From NCBI RefSeq assembly GCF_007995245.1, contig NZ_VCBA01000013.1, forward strand, positions 25,086 to 89,085: a stretch of 64,000 nt of DNA. The letters run 5' to 3'. Made by a program: the position numbers and the translations under genes. This document shows positions 28,543 through 39,324 of this stretch, one piece after another. Within the stretch, counting starts at the first letter, position 1; each line of letters starts with the position of its first letter. This stretch comes from Tateyamaria sp. syn59. Lineage in GTDB: Bacteria; Pseudomonadota; Alphaproteobacteria; Rhodobacterales; Rhodobacteraceae. The notes under the pieces are model-generated. The model ran no database searches. It was not told where the DNA came from and was given only the letters and a program-made list of their open reading frames with translations.

Positions 28543-29157
28543 ATGGAATTGACTGTCACTGATCTGGCCGTGGGCCGTGGTGGGGTGCCCGTTCTGGCTG
28601 GTGTGACGTTTGTGCTGGGGCCTGGTCGGGCGCTGGTGCTGCGGGGGCCGAACGGCTCGGGCAAGACGACGCTGTTGCGCACGGTGGCGGGGTTGCAGCT
28701 GCCGATGGCCGGGACCGTGGCGGGGGCTGATGACCGGATTGCCTATGCTGCACATGCGGATGGGTTGAAGGCGGCGTTGACCGTGGCGGAGAATTTGCGG
28801 TTCTGGGCGTCGGTGTTTGGGCAGTCGGATATTGCGCCTGCGCTGGCGGCCTTTGATCTGGAGGATTTGGTGGATCGGCCTGCGGGTCGGTTGTCGGCGG
28901 GGCAGAAGCGTCGGTTGGGCCTTGCGCGGTTGATGGTCACGGGGCGCGATGTGTGGGTGCTGGACGAGCCGACCGTGTCGCTGGATGCGGCGTCGGTTGC
29001 GCTCTTTGCCGAGGCCGTGAAGGGGCATTTGGCGCGCGGTGGGTCGGCGTTGATGGCGACGCATATCGATCTTGGGATTGAGGCCGAGACGCTGGATGTG
29101 TCGGGCTTTCGCGCGGCGGCGGCTGAGATGGATGCCGCGGACGAGGCGTTTCTATGA
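28543..29157 (+). CDS. ccmA: Cytochrome c maturation ATPase CcmA
   Basis: The 204-residue ABC ATPase has Walker [10 protein letters not shown] (about residue 34), signature [13 protein letters not shown] and Walker [13 protein letters not shown]. CcmA powers release of haem-loaded CcmE from CcmCDE in the CcmABCDE complex during type I cytochrome c biogenesis. It is the first of five overlapping or adjacent ccm genes; its stop overlaps ccmB by 4 bases. No strong ribosome site precedes the ATG. Confidence 0.95.
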   Translation: MELTVTDLAVGRGGVPVLAGVTFVLGPGRALVLRGPNGSGKTTLLRTVAGLQLPMAGTVAGADDRIAYAAHADGLKAALTVAENLRFWASVFGQSDIAPALAAFDLEDLVDRPAGRLSAGQKRRLGLARLMVTGRDVWVLDEPTVSLDAASVALFAEAVKGHLARGGSALMATHIDLGIEAETLDVSGFRAAAAEMDAADEAFL

Positions 29158-29810
29158 GGGCGTTGTTTTTCCGTGATCTGGCGTTGGCCTTGCGGGCCGG
29201 GGGTGGGTTTGGCCTGGGGCTCGCGTTTTTCCTGATTGTCGTCGTGCTGGTGCCCTTCAGTGTGGGGCCGCAATCGGCGCTGTTGACCCAGATTGCGCCG
29301 GGGGTGTTGTGGTTGGGGGCACTGCTGGCGTGTCTTCTGTCGCTGGATCGGCTCTTGGCCGTCGATTGGGAGGATGGCGCGCTGGATTTGCTGGCGACAT
29401 CGCCCCTGCCGCTGGAGGGGATCGTGGCGGTGAAGGCGGCGGCGCATTGGGTGACCACGGGTTTGCCGTTGGTGTTGGCGGCGCCTGTTTTGGGGGTGCT
29501 TTTGAACCTTGCGCCGTCTGGATATGGCGTGCTCGTGTTGAGCCTTGCCCTCGGGACGCCTGCGCTGTCGATGATCGGGGCCTTTGGGGCTGCGTTGACG
29601 GTTGGGATTAAGCGCGGGGGGCTTCTGCTGTCGCTCTTGGTTTTGCCGCTTTACGTGCCGACGCTGATCTTTGGGGCGGAGGCGGCGCGGCGGGCGGCGG
29701 AGGGATTGGACTCCGGTACGCCCTTACTGCTTTTGGCGGGGATCACGCTGGCCGTGCTGGCGGCGATGCCATTTGCCGCAGGGGCTGTGCTTCGGGTGAA
29801 CCTGAGATAA
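29154..29810 (+). CDS. ccmB: Cytochrome c maturation membrane protein CcmB
   Basis: This 218-residue inner-membrane protein has about six helices and starts inside the ccmA stop. The segment [31 protein letters not shown] is characteristic of CcmB, the membrane partner of the CcmA ATPase. Length is normal for the family. It continues the ccm operon; ccmC follows after 47 bp. Confidence 0.94.
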   Translation: MRALFFRDLALALRAGGGFGLGLAFFLIVVVLVPFSVGPQSALLTQIAPGVLWLGALLACLLSLDRLLAVDWEDGALDLLATSPLPLEGIVAVKAAAHWVTTGLPLVLAAPVLGVLLNLAPSGYGVLVLSLALGTPALSMIGAFGAALTVGIKRGGLLLSLLVLPLYVPTLIFGAEAARRAAEGLDSGTPLLLLAGITLAVLAAMPFAAGAVLRVNLR

Positions 29811-29857
29811 CGCGGATGTCGATTGAGATGGGGCCTGCGAGGGGTTAGATATCAAAT

Positions 29858-30610
29858 ATGTCACTTTGGGAATACGCCAACCCTGTCAAGTTTCTGCGTC
29901 TGAGCGAACGCGTACAGCCGTGGCTGTGGTGGGGGTCCGGGGTATGTCTGGTCGTGGGGCTGATCTGGGGGTTCTTCTTTACCCCGGATGACTTCCGGCA
30001 AGGATCGACCGTCAAGATCATATACCTGCACGTGCCGTCGGCGCTGATGGCGATCAATGCGTGGTTCATGATGCTGGTGGCCTCGCTGATCTGGATCGTG
30101 CGGCGGCATCATGTGTCGGCGCTGGCGGCGCGGGCGGCGGCGCCTGTGGGGATCGTGATGACGTTGATTGCGCTCTTTACCGGCGCGATCTGGGGGCAGC
30201 CGATGTGGGGGACCTGGTGGGCGTGGGATCCGCGGCTGACCTCGTTCCTGATCCTGTTTCTGTTTTATCTGGGCTACGTGGCCTTGTGGGAGGCGATTGA
30301 GGATCCCGATACGGCGGCGGATTTGACCTCGATCCTGTGTCTGGTGGGCACCGTCTTTGCTGTGCTCAGCCGCTATGCGGTGCTGTTCTGGAACCAGGGG
30401 CTGCATCAGGGGGCGTCGCTGAGCCTCGATAAGGAAGAGAATGTGGCGGACGTGTTCTACTTCCCGCTGCTGGTCTGCATTGCCGGGTTTGTCCTGCTGT
30501 TCCTGGCGCTGGTTCTGTACCGGACGGGGACCGAGATACGGGTGCGTCGGACGCGGGCGTTGATGGCGCGTGAGACGCGGGGCGCGGGCTTGCGGGCGGA
30601 GGAGGCGTGA
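29858..30610 (+). CDS. ccmC: Haem-handling protein CcmC
   Basis: The 250-residue protein has six membrane helices and the tryptophan-rich WWD signature GTWWAWDPRLTSF (about residues 117-129), which with flanking His residues (YLHVPSA; NQGLHQGAS) holds haem for transfer to the chaperone CcmE. No ccmE gene is in this cluster, which is common in Rhodobacteraceae where ccmE lies elsewhere. The stop overlaps the ccmD start by one base. Confidence 0.96.
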   Translation: MSLWEYANPVKFLRLSERVQPWLWWGSGVCLVVGLIWGFFFTPDDFRQGSTVKIIYLHVPSALMAINAWFMMLVASLIWIVRRHHVSALAARAAAPVGIVMTLIALFTGAIWGQPMWGTWWAWDPRLTSFLILFLFYLGYVALWEAIEDPDTAADLTSILCLVGTVFAVLSRYAVLFWNQGLHQGASLSLDKEENVADVFYFPLLVCIAGFVLLFLALVLYRTGTEIRVRRTRALMARETRGAGLRAEEA

Positions 30611-30765
30611 TGCCTGATCTTGGAAAATATGCCGAAGCGGTGCTGTCGGCCTATGCGGTGTCGATTGTACTGCTGGTGGCCATCGTTGTGCTGACCGTCT
30701 GGCGTGGGCGTAAGGTGCGCGCCGAGATGGAGGCAGTGGAGCGGCGGAGTGGTCGCAATGGCTAA
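30610..30765 (+). CDS. ccmD: Cytochrome c maturation small protein CcmD
   Basis: This 51-residue ORF is short and sits between ccmC and ccmG. It starts at the ATG overlapping the ccmC stop (TGATG) with GGAGG nearby. It encodes MPDLGKYAEAVLSAYAVSIV then one hydrophobic helix and a basic, Arg-rich C-terminus. This is the standard CcmD layout: a single-span protein that stabilises the CcmC-haem-CcmE complex. The last eight bases overlap the start of ccmG. Confidence 0.93.
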   Translation: MPDLGKYAEAVLSAYAVSIVLLVAIVVLTVWRGRKVRAEMEAVERRSGRNG

Positions 30766-31297
30766 GCTGTCGCCGTTGATGCTGGCCCCCATCGGGATTT
30801 TTGCGGGCTTCGTGGCGCTGGCAGCCGTGGGCATGTTTCGCGAGAACCCTGATGAGTTGCCCTCGACCCGGATTGGTGCGCCTGCGCCGCCGCTGACGGA
30901 TGCCCAGCTTGCTGATTATACCCCTGTGGCTGAGGGCGATCTTGTGCGGGGTGAGGTGACGCTGGTGAACTTCTGGGCGTCGTGGTGCCCGCCGTGCCGG
31001 GCCGAACATCCCAAGCTTTTGGAGATGGCCGCAGAGGGCATGCCGATCATTGGGGTGAATTTCCGCGACACCGAAGGCCCAGCGTCGAAATATCTGGATG
31101 AGGACGGCAATCCGTTTGTCGCGGTCGCTTTTGATCCCGGTGCCCGGTCCGCCATCGACTGGGGGGTGACGGCGCCGCCCGAGACGTTCATTCTGGATGC
31201 GGATGGCACGGTTCTTTATCGGTTTCAGGGGCCGCTTGTCGGGTCGGATTACGAGAACCGGTTTCTGCCCGAGCTGGAAAAGGCGCTGTCAAATTGA
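30758..31297 (+). CDS. ccmG: Thiol:disulfide interchange protein CcmG (DsbE)
   Basis: The 179-residue protein starts at the ATG inside the end of ccmD. It has an N-terminal membrane anchor (LMLAPIGIFAGFVALAAVGMF) and a periplasmic thioredoxin domain with active site WASWCPPCRAEHP (Cys near residue 77) and the GVTAPPETFILD cis-Pro region. CcmG reduces the CXXCH cysteines of apocytochrome c before haem attachment. It is the last gene of the run and is followed by a terminator and the 64-bp repeat array. Confidence 0.96.
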   Translation: MAKLSPLMLAPIGIFAGFVALAAVGMFRENPDELPSTRIGAPAPPLTDAQLADYTPVAEGDLVRGEVTLVNFWASWCPPCRAEHPKLLEMAAEGMPIIGVNFRDTEGPASKYLDEDGNPFVAVAFDPGARSAIDWGVTAPPETFILDADGTVLYRFQGPLVGSDYENRFLPELEKALSN

Positions 31298-31392
31298 GCG
31301 CCTTGCGGCGCACTACACTTTGATCCGCGTGGTTTCTTCTGGCTGAAAATACTGCCGCCCATTGCCCGACAGGTGGGTTCCCCACCGAGAGG

Positions 31393-31439
31393 GGAGGCTC
31401 CCGCCGCTGATGTCTGGAGCCTCCGGCGGGGATTTTTTT
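31393..31439 (+). terminator. Terminator with two competing stems after ccmG
   Basis: CCCGCCG (31400-31406) pairs with CGGCGGG (31424-31430), followed by GA and seven T, a good intrinsic terminator. An alternative 9-bp stem GGAGGCTCC/GGAGCCTCC (31393-31401 with 31416-31424) overlaps it, so the two folds exclude each other. Confidence 0.65.
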
Positions 31440-31450
31440 GAAACAGGGAA
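31416..31450. repeat. Dispersed 35-bp intergenic repeat, copy 1
   Basis: The block running from GGAGCCTCCGGCGGGGA through a T-run to ACAGGGAA matches 33 of 35 positions with 57390-57424. Both copies are intergenic, which suggests a genome-wide repeated element. Confidence 0.75.
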
Positions 31451-31456
31451 TTCGAA

Positions 31457-31724
31457 CCGGTCCGCGCAGCGGCAAACACTCCGGGGGAGTGTTTGAGGTT
31501 CGAATGGGCGGAGCCCCAGCCCGGTCCGCGCAGCGGCAAACACTCTGGGAGAGTGTTTGAGGTTCGAATGGGCGGAGCCCCAGACCGGTCCGCGCAGCGG
31601 CAAACACTCTGGGAGAGTGTTTGAGGTCCGAATGGGCGGAGCCCCAGCCCGGTCCGCGCAGCGGCAAACACTCTGGGAGAGTGTTTGAGGTCCGAATGGG
31701 CGGAGCCCCAGCCCGGTCCGCGCT
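31457..31724. repeat. Tandem array of 64-bp units (4 full copies plus 12 bp)
   Basis: The unit begins CCGGTCCGCGCAGCGG and repeats at exactly 31457, 31521, 31585, 31649 and 31713 (partial). Copies differ at only a few positions. Each unit holds three hairpins with three-base loops: CCGC-GCA-GCGG, a 10-bp stem CAAACACTCT with loop GGG, and TGGGC-GGA-GCCCA. In copy 1 the long stem has a C-G pair where copies 2-4 have T-A, a compensatory change. The array lies between the convergent ccmG and SDR genes and ends 3 bp before the SDR stop. 64 is not a multiple of 3, so the array is not a coding repeat; no CRISPR-like spacers are present. Confidence 0.95.
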
Positions 31725-31726
31725 GT

Positions 31727-32428
31727 TTACAGGCGGTAGCCTGCGTTGACGTCGAGTATCGCGCCGCTGATTGCGCCTGCCGCGTCGGAGGCGAGGAAGC
31801 GGACGGCGGTGGCGATGTCTTCGGGTGTGGCCATGCGGCGCAGGGCGCTGTCGTTGATGATCATGTCGGTGATGTCATCGGGGCGGGTGGCTTCGGGCGT
31901 GTTGACCGCGCCGGGGGCGACGGCGTTGACGCGGATGCCTTTGGGGCCGAGCGTTTTGGCCGCGATTTTTGTCCAGGTGTCGAGGGCGGCTTTGCTGGCC
32001 GAATAGCTGTGCGCGACCATGGCGGGCAGGCGCGCGTTCTGGGATGAGATGTTGACGATGGCGGCCCCCGGTTGCAGGTGCGGCAGCGCTGCTGCGACGA
32101 GGCCCATTGGGGCGTTTACGTTGACGTTGAAGTTGGTGGCGACGGCCTGGGCGTCGTAGTTTTCCGCGTCATCGGTGAGGATGCTGCCCGCGTTGTTAAC
32201 GATGATGTCGAGACTGCCGAACTGGTCGATCACACGTTTGGGCAGGTCGGCTGTTGCGTCAGGATTGGCAAGGTCGATCTGGAAGTCTGCAATATTGGGG
32301 TGATCGGTGAGCATGCCGGTCGGTGCGGTGCTGCGCCATGTGATGGCGACGTTGTGGTCCTGGGCCAGATTGAGGGCGATGGCGTGTCCGAGGCCGCGGG
32401 CTGCTCCGGTGACGAGTGCGGTTTTCAT
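31727..32428 (-). CDS. Short-chain dehydrogenase/reductase
   Basis: This 233-residue NAD(P)-dependent oxidoreductase starts after GGGAGAATGCC. It shows the cofactor motif TGAARGLGHAI at the N-terminus, the structural NNAG, catalytic Ser in IVNISSQNA and the YSASK active-site motif (YxxxK). The C-terminal GAILDVNAGYRL is typical of classical SDRs of the FabG-like type. It is downstream of acnA on the same strand but separated by a strong terminator, so it is probably transcribed alone. Substrate unknown. Confidence 0.9.
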   Translation of the reverse strand: MKTALVTGAARGLGHAIALNLAQDHNVAITWRSTAPTGMLTDHPNIADFQIDLANPDATADLPKRVIDQFGSLDIIVNNAGSILTDDAENYDAQAVATNFNVNVNAPMGLVAAALPHLQPGAAIVNISSQNARLPAMVAHSYSASKAALDTWTKIAAKTLGPKGIRVNAVAPGAVNTPEATRPDDITDMIINDSALRRMATPEDIATAVRFLASDAAGAISGAILDVNAGYRL

Positions 32429-32441
32429 GGCATTCTCCCAA

Positions 32442-32468
32442 CAAAAATGGGCGCCCCGAGGGGCGCCC
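32442..32468 (-). terminator. Intrinsic terminator of acnA
   Basis: On the minus strand a near-perfect stem GGGCGCCC with a short CTCG loop is followed by ATTTTTG, 24 bases after the acnA stop. Confidence 0.9.
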
Positions 32469-32491
32469 GTTCTGGTGGTATCACATCCGCT

Positions 32492-35179
<2,688 letters not shown>

Positions 35180-35230
35180 GGGGTTTTTCCTTTCCTGAAG
35201 CGGATGGGGCAAATCTTTGGGTGCGTCATG

Positions 35231-35266
35231 CCCCAAATGTGCGGGTGCGATCAACCGCATTTGGGG
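35231..35266 (-). promoter_or_regulatory. Hairpin in the acnA leader
   Basis: CCCCAAATGTGCGG and CCGCATTTGGGG form a 12-bp stem with a 2-base bulge and a 10-base loop. It lies 52 bases upstream of the acnA ATG and just downstream of the likely promoter, so it would be part of the mRNA leader. Confidence 0.55.
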
Positions 35267-35281
35267 TGCCTGCGACGATTT

Positions 35282-35299
35282 TGTATACTATTGCATACA
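35282..35299 (-). promoter_or_regulatory. Operator-like palindrome at the acnA promoter
   Basis: TGTATAC-TATT-GCATACA is an inverted repeat with one mismatched pair, of the kind bound by GntR-family regulators. On the minus strand a TTGCGC box, 17 bases of spacing and TAGTAT fit a sigma-70 promoter for acnA, and the palindrome overlaps the -10. Position and form suggest control of acnA, possibly also of the divergent DUF1223 gene. Confidence 0.5.
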
Positions 35300-35431
35300 G
35301 TTTTAGTGCGCAATGCCGTGATCCGGCTGTCACATACGCTCAACAAACATTGATTGGCTCTTTGCGACAGGCTTTCCTAGTTACGCTGCATGGTTAAAAA
35401 CCACTCCCGACGCAATGAGTGTGCTTCTTTT

Positions 35432-36124
35432 ATGAAACGTCTGATCCCCCTTGTCTTTGCGGCTGTTGCAAGCCTTGTCACCCCTGCAGCCGCGCAGTCC
35501 CCGGTCGTGGTGGAGCTGTTCACATCGCAGGGCTGCTCGTCCTGCCCGCCGGCAGACAAGCTGATGCACGAGTTGGCCAAGCGGGATGACGTGATCGCAC
35601 TGGCGCTGCATGTGGATTATTGGGATTACATTGGCTGGAAAGATGAGTTTGCCGATCCGGCCTACGCCAAACGTCAGCGCGGTTATGCGGTCGCCGCAGG
35701 GCGCCGGTCCATCTATACCCCGCAGATGATCATCAACGGGCAGGCTGACATTGTGGGTGCGCGCCCGATGGAGTTGTCGAGGCTCATTTCGGACTATTCC
35801 GACAAGTCCAGCCCGATCACGCTGGCGGTCACACGGTCAGGCGATCAGGTTAAAATCGTCGCGCAGAGTGCAGAACCGAGCGGCCCGTTGGTTGTGCAAA
35901 TTCTGCGGTACACGCCCGAACGGACATCGCGGATCACGCGGGGCGAGAATGCGGGTCATACGATCACCTATGCCAACGTTACCGAAGGGTGGAAAATCCT
36001 GCAGCAATGGGACGGCGCGACCGATCTGACCATTGACGCAGACGCGCCGGGCGACAAGCCGGTTGTTGTGATGGTGCAACAGGGCGTCGATGGCCCGATC
36101 CTTGCGGCCGCCCAGATCAGGTAG
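35432..36124 (+). CDS. Secreted DUF1223 thioredoxin-like protein
   Basis: I start at 35432, where a signal peptide begins (MKRLIPLVFAAVASLVTPAAA); the frame is open to 35390 but that adds 14 polar residues. The 230-residue protein has the DUF1223 hallmark ELFTSQGCSSCPPADKLM, a thioredoxin-like CxxC (SCPPC-like GCSSCPP) active site in the mature N-terminus, and YTPQMIINGQ near the middle. These proteins are periplasmic and of unknown function; a role in thiol redox or metal handling is only inferred. The 3' end overlaps the opposed acyltransferase gene by 8 bases. Confidence 0.88.
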   Translation: MKRLIPLVFAAVASLVTPAAAQSPVVVELFTSQGCSSCPPADKLMHELAKRDDVIALALHVDYWDYIGWKDEFADPAYAKRQRGYAVAAGRRSIYTPQMIINGQADIVGARPMELSRLISDYSDKSSPITLAVTRSGDQVKIVAQSAEPSGPLVVQILRYTPERTSRITRGENAGHTITYANVTEGWKILQQWDGATDLTIDADAPGDKPVVVMVQQGVDGPILAAAQIR

Positions 36125-37088
36125 CAGCGTCGGGATAGCATTCGTCGATACGCCAGCGTCTTGCGACCCAAAGCCACTGTTCGGGGTTCGCCAGGATACG
36201 CGCGCCAATGCTGTCGTTCATGGCTTGTGTCATTTTCTCGGGATCTGAGGGCGTTATGGGTGCCTCCATCACGCAGTCAAAGCCCAGTCCGTCGGGTTTG
36301 CGGATACCGTAGAAGGGGATCAGCAGCGCGTTGTAGCGCAGAGCCAGCTCGGCTGCGGACACGGCGGTTCGGGCCGGGTGGCCGAGAAAATCGAGGATAG
36401 GCGCACGCTGGACGTGCTGGTCAAAGAGCAGGACCAGCTGTCCGCCCGCCTTGAGGTGGCGGACGAACCCGGCAGTCCCCTTGCGTCCCTGAGCAAAAAC
36501 CGGGCCGCCGAAGGCCTGCATTGTGCGGACGTAATGCGCGTTGAAATAGGGGTTCGACATGTCCCGGTAGAGCCCGCCGACATCGTAACCGCGCCCCACG
36601 AGGGTGGCGCGCAGGGCCTCGTAATTGCCGAAATGGCCGGTAACAAGGATGACCGGCTGGCCCGTTTGTGCCGCCTGTTCCAGCGCGTCGATGCCGGGGC
36701 CGTCGATCTTTGCATCCTTCTGGCGGGCGAGAAGGGCGCCCGTTGAATAATTTTCGATCAGCGTACGCCCAGCGTTGTCCAAGCTTTCGCGTGCGATGCG
36801 TTCGTGTTCGGCCGCTGGCAAGTCGGGCAAGACAAAAGCGATGTGCTCGACCGCGCGTTTTTTAAACCCTGCGACCGGACCGACGATGTGGGACAGAATC
36901 CACCCCATGAACGGAACACGCCAAGCATAGGGTAGGGCAAGGGCGGCGCCGATGCACCCAACTGCGATGGCATTGGTGGCCAGATAGGCCAGCTTGGTCC
37001 GCCATGGCAGGTCTTCGGGGTCGTGTCGCATTCGGGTCCAGGTCCTGGTCGCGCCTTGTGTCTGCACGCAGAGTGTCGGGCCAGACAT
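36117..37088 (-). CDS. LpxL/HtrB-type lysophospholipid (lauroyl) acyltransferase
   Basis: The ATG at 37088 is preceded by a strong AGGGGGGA ribosome site, so I keep the longer 323-residue form; an ATG at 37031 is possible. One N-terminal hydrophobic segment (LATNAIAVGCIGAALALPYA) anchors it in the inner membrane. The catalytic HX4E motif is visible as GHFGNYE, with the later FDQHVQRA and QWLWVARRWR typical of lipid A late acyltransferases. It probably adds a secondary acyl chain to lipid A, or to an ornithine or phospholipid. It converges on the DUF1223 gene. Confidence 0.85.
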   Translation of the reverse strand: MSGPTLCVQTQGATRTWTRMRHDPEDLPWRTKLAYLATNAIAVGCIGAALALPYAWRVPFMGWILSHIVGPVAGFKKRAVEHIAFVLPDLPAAEHERIARESLDNAGRTLIENYSTGALLARQKDAKIDGPGIDALEQAAQTGQPVILVTGHFGNYEALRATLVGRGYDVGGLYRDMSNPYFNAHYVRTMQAFGGPVFAQGRKGTAGFVRHLKAGGQLVLLFDQHVQRAPILDFLGHPARTAVSAAELALRYNALLIPFYGIRKPDGLGFDCVMEAPITPSDPEKMTQAMNDSIGARILANPEQWLWVARRWRIDECYPDAAT

Positions 37089-37301
37089 AAATCCCCCCTG
37101 GACGGTTCACAAGCAGACGGTGTCGCGTCGCAAACGCAAGCGGTGTCTTTGCCGTTTCAGGAATTTGGATGCGGCCCGCCATTTTTGATGCCGCGTGGTG
37201 CCTGTCATCACCCATTCAGCAGTGCGCGTTCAATGATCTGTTTAGGCGCGTTGCCCAAAACCCCATGCATGATACGCACGGAGCCTTACCGATGCCGGGC
37301 A

Positions 37302-38396
37302 TCAGTTTTCGTCGTCCTGCGTGATGAGCATCAAGTCGCCGCTGGCCTCCATGTCGCGGATAGCTCTGACAATATTGCCCATCGCGTCCTCGATTTCCGC
37401 GGGCTTTTGCTTGCCCGCTTCCTGCACCTCTTCCCGCAGTTGGTCGGCCATCCGTGCTGACATGTTGTTCAGCACGAACTCTACCGATGTATCGAGCCCC
37501 ATGTCCGGGGCGCCCGCGAATGCGGTGACCAGGTCCTCTTGCTCGACATTGCGGAGGATGCGGGGGATGTCCCGCGGTGCAATGCGCGTTGGGATGTTTG
37601 CGAAGGTGAAAATGGCTTTGCGGACCGCCGTTGCGAAGCCTTCGTCCGTTTCCTCAAGCCCGGCGAGCATGTCGTCGCGCGTATGTGACGTGGACGAGTT
37701 CAGAATCGCGCCCACGCGTTCGACCGGGCCATTGTCGAAGGCGCGCAGCGGTTGTGCATCCATCTGGCTGGCCAGCGACAGACCGATGCGTTCCACCGCT
37801 TCGGGTGTGACAGCCCCGGTTTGGGATACGGCGTAGGTGATCGCACGGGCGCGTGGGCCGGGCAGCAGGCCCAGCAGCTCAGCCGCCTTGGCCACGTCGA
37901 GTTTCGACAGCATCACAGCGGCAATCTCAATGCTTTCCTCTTCGAGGATCGGCACCAGTTTGTCGGCGCCCATGTCGCGAATACGCTGCCAGGGATCGCC
38001 GCCCCGTTTCACGCCTGCTTCTTTCCTGAGCCGCGCCGCCGTCTGCGCACTGATCTTGCCATCAAGCGCGTCGAGCGCGCCTGCCATGCTGCCCGGCAGG
38101 CTGAGGCCGATCCGTTCCACTTCCTCGGCGAATTCCGCTGCTACAGCCTGCAACGTGTCGCGGTCCACGACGCGCATGGATCCCATTGCTTTTGTTAGGT
38201 CGGCCTGCAGGTCTTCGGGGAGGTCCTCAAGTGGGATGTCGGCCCCTTCATTCAGGAGAAGCCGCACAACAATGGCCGCCTTGGCCCGGCGGGACAGGTT
38301 CGCGGGCGGGCGTGGTGCTGGTGCAGGGGTCAAAGAAACGCCGCCGCCCGGCTGCACAGGTGCAGGGGCGGCGGACATGGGTACCAAGTCTGTCAT
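37302..38396 (-). CDS. fliG: Flagellar motor switch protein FliG (isolated)
   Basis: The 364-residue protein has a Pro/Ala-rich N-terminal extension (about residues 1-30), then FliG N, M and C domains. The middle domain shows EEESIEIAAVMLSKLDVAKAAELLGLLPG at the place of the usual EHPQTIA motif, so that surface for FliM is altered. The C-terminal torque helices are recognisable (IPRILRNVEQEDLVTAFAGA; NNMSARMADQLREEV). FliG couples the stator to rotor rotation. No other flagellar gene is within the window, so it is unlinked from its cluster or serves a divergent system. It starts close after CAGGAC. Confidence 0.85.
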   Translation of the reverse strand: MTDLVPMSAAPAPVQPGGGVSLTPAPAPRPPANLSRRAKAAIVVRLLLNEGADIPLEDLPEDLQADLTKAMGSMRVVDRDTLQAVAAEFAEEVERIGLSLPGSMAGALDALDGKISAQTAARLRKEAGVKRGGDPWQRIRDMGADKLVPILEEESIEIAAVMLSKLDVAKAAELLGLLPGPRARAITYAVSQTGAVTPEAVERIGLSLASQMDAQPLRAFDNGPVERVGAILNSSTSHTRDDMLAGLEETDEGFATAVRKAIFTFANIPTRIAPRDIPRILRNVEQEDLVTAFAGAPDMGLDTSVEFVLNNMSARMADQLREEVQEAGKQKPAEIEDAMGNIVRAIRDMEASGDLMLITQDDEN

Positions 38397-38466
38397 GTCC
38401 TGCCTCGAAACGATTTGGCGTCGTTGTGGCAGGCAAAGGTTGAGAATCCCTCAACCCGTCAGGGCG

Positions 38467-39072
38467 TTAGTAGTTGTAGGTGGTGCCGGTTTCGATGGCG
38501 TCGCGCAGGCTCGCTTCGGCCCAGGTACCAGCACCGCCGCGCTCTTGGATCTCGCGCAGTTGGATCATTGCGGCGACTGTGTCGCCCTCGACCACCTTGC
38601 CCTGGCCCATGTAGGAGCGGGCGAGGATGTTGTCGGGGTTCGCGTCGATGGCTTGCTGGTAAAAGACGTTGGCCAGTTCCAGTTGACCGGTCTTGCGGGC
38701 GGTGAAGCCACGATAGGTCAGCACGCGGTCTTCGGCCTGGTCGGGCATCTGGTCGAGCACGGTGTTGGCTTCGTTGTAGCGCCCGGCATAGGCCAGTTCG
38801 CGCACGGCTTTATAAAGCTCATCGGCATCCAGGTAGGACGTTTTGTCTGGGCGCACGCATTTGCCGATTTTGGCGTCCCAGACGCCATTCACGGGCTGCG
38901 AGAAGCGGACATAGGCGTTCTGCTCAGGGTCCCACTGGCGCACGTTCAGGCAGTTCTGCGTGGTTTCGGTTTTCTTGGGTTTGGCGTTGTCATCGCTGCC
39001 TGCGGCAAAGCCGGTTGTGGGCAGGGCGAGCGCCGAAGCGATGGCGGTGGTCAGGATCAGCGTGCGCAACAT
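38467..39072 (-). CDS. Secreted TPR-containing protein
   Basis: This 201-residue protein starts after GGAGACTTACA with a signal peptide (MLRTLILTTAIASALALPTTGFA). The mature part begins with a Cys-bounded module (NCLNVRQWDPEQNAYVRFSQPVNGVWDAKIGKCV), possibly one disulfide. It is followed by TPR-like helical pairs (ADELYKAVRELAYAGRYNEANTVLDQM; GQLELANVFYQQAIDANPDNILARSYMGQGKV). TPR repeats usually mediate protein contacts; the periplasmic partner is unknown. Similar small proteins occur near purB in Rhodobacteraceae, as here. Confidence 0.8.
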   Translation of the reverse strand: MLRTLILTTAIASALALPTTGFAAGSDDNAKPKKTETTQNCLNVRQWDPEQNAYVRFSQPVNGVWDAKIGKCVRPDKTSYLDADELYKAVRELAYAGRYNEANTVLDQMPDQAEDRVLTYRGFTARKTGQLELANVFYQQAIDANPDNILARSYMGQGKVVEGDTVAAMIQLREIQERGGAGTWAEASLRDAIETGTTYNY

Positions 39073-39159
39073 TGTAAGTCTCCGTCGTGAGGTGCGTCAG
39101 GTTCGATGCTGAGGTAACCCGTCGCACCTCGGTCTTATGCGATCACGAAAACGTGAGTG

Positions 39160-39324
39160 TTAGCCGGTGGTGGCCACGCAGCTGTTGGTGTCGGCGTCAT
39201 AGACGGTGCCCGCAGCACAGGACATAGCCTGTTGTTCGAGCTTGTCGTAGTTGCAGCCCATGGCGAGGCTGAGTGTGGGGGCGAGCGTGAGGGCCAGTGC
39301 CACCAGAACGGTTTTGGTCTTCAT
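39160..39324 (-). CDS. Very small secreted cysteine-containing protein
   Basis: The ATG at 39324 follows GGAGACGAAAG, giving 54 residues. A signal peptide (MKTKTVLVALALTLAPTLSLA) leaves a mature peptide of about 33 residues with three Cys (MGCNYDKLEQQAMSCAAGTVYDADTNSCVA). The Cx(n)CxxGxxYDxxxxxC pattern resembles a fragment of chitin-binding-like modules and also the Cys module of the neighbouring TPR protein. It is probably exported; function unknown. It lies between purB and that TPR gene in the same direction. Confidence 0.72.
   Translation of the reverse strand: MKTKTVLVALALTLAPTLSLAMGCNYDKLEQQAMSCAAGTVYDADTNSCVATTG

Noticed and set aside
31249..31671. Open frames across the 64-bp array (for example a 140-codon minus-strand frame)
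   Set aside because: The 64-base period rotates the reading frame, the products are repetitive artefacts, and there is no ribosome site.
31457..31724. CRISPR array
   Set aside because: Units are contiguous and nearly identical with no unique spacers, and no cas genes are present.
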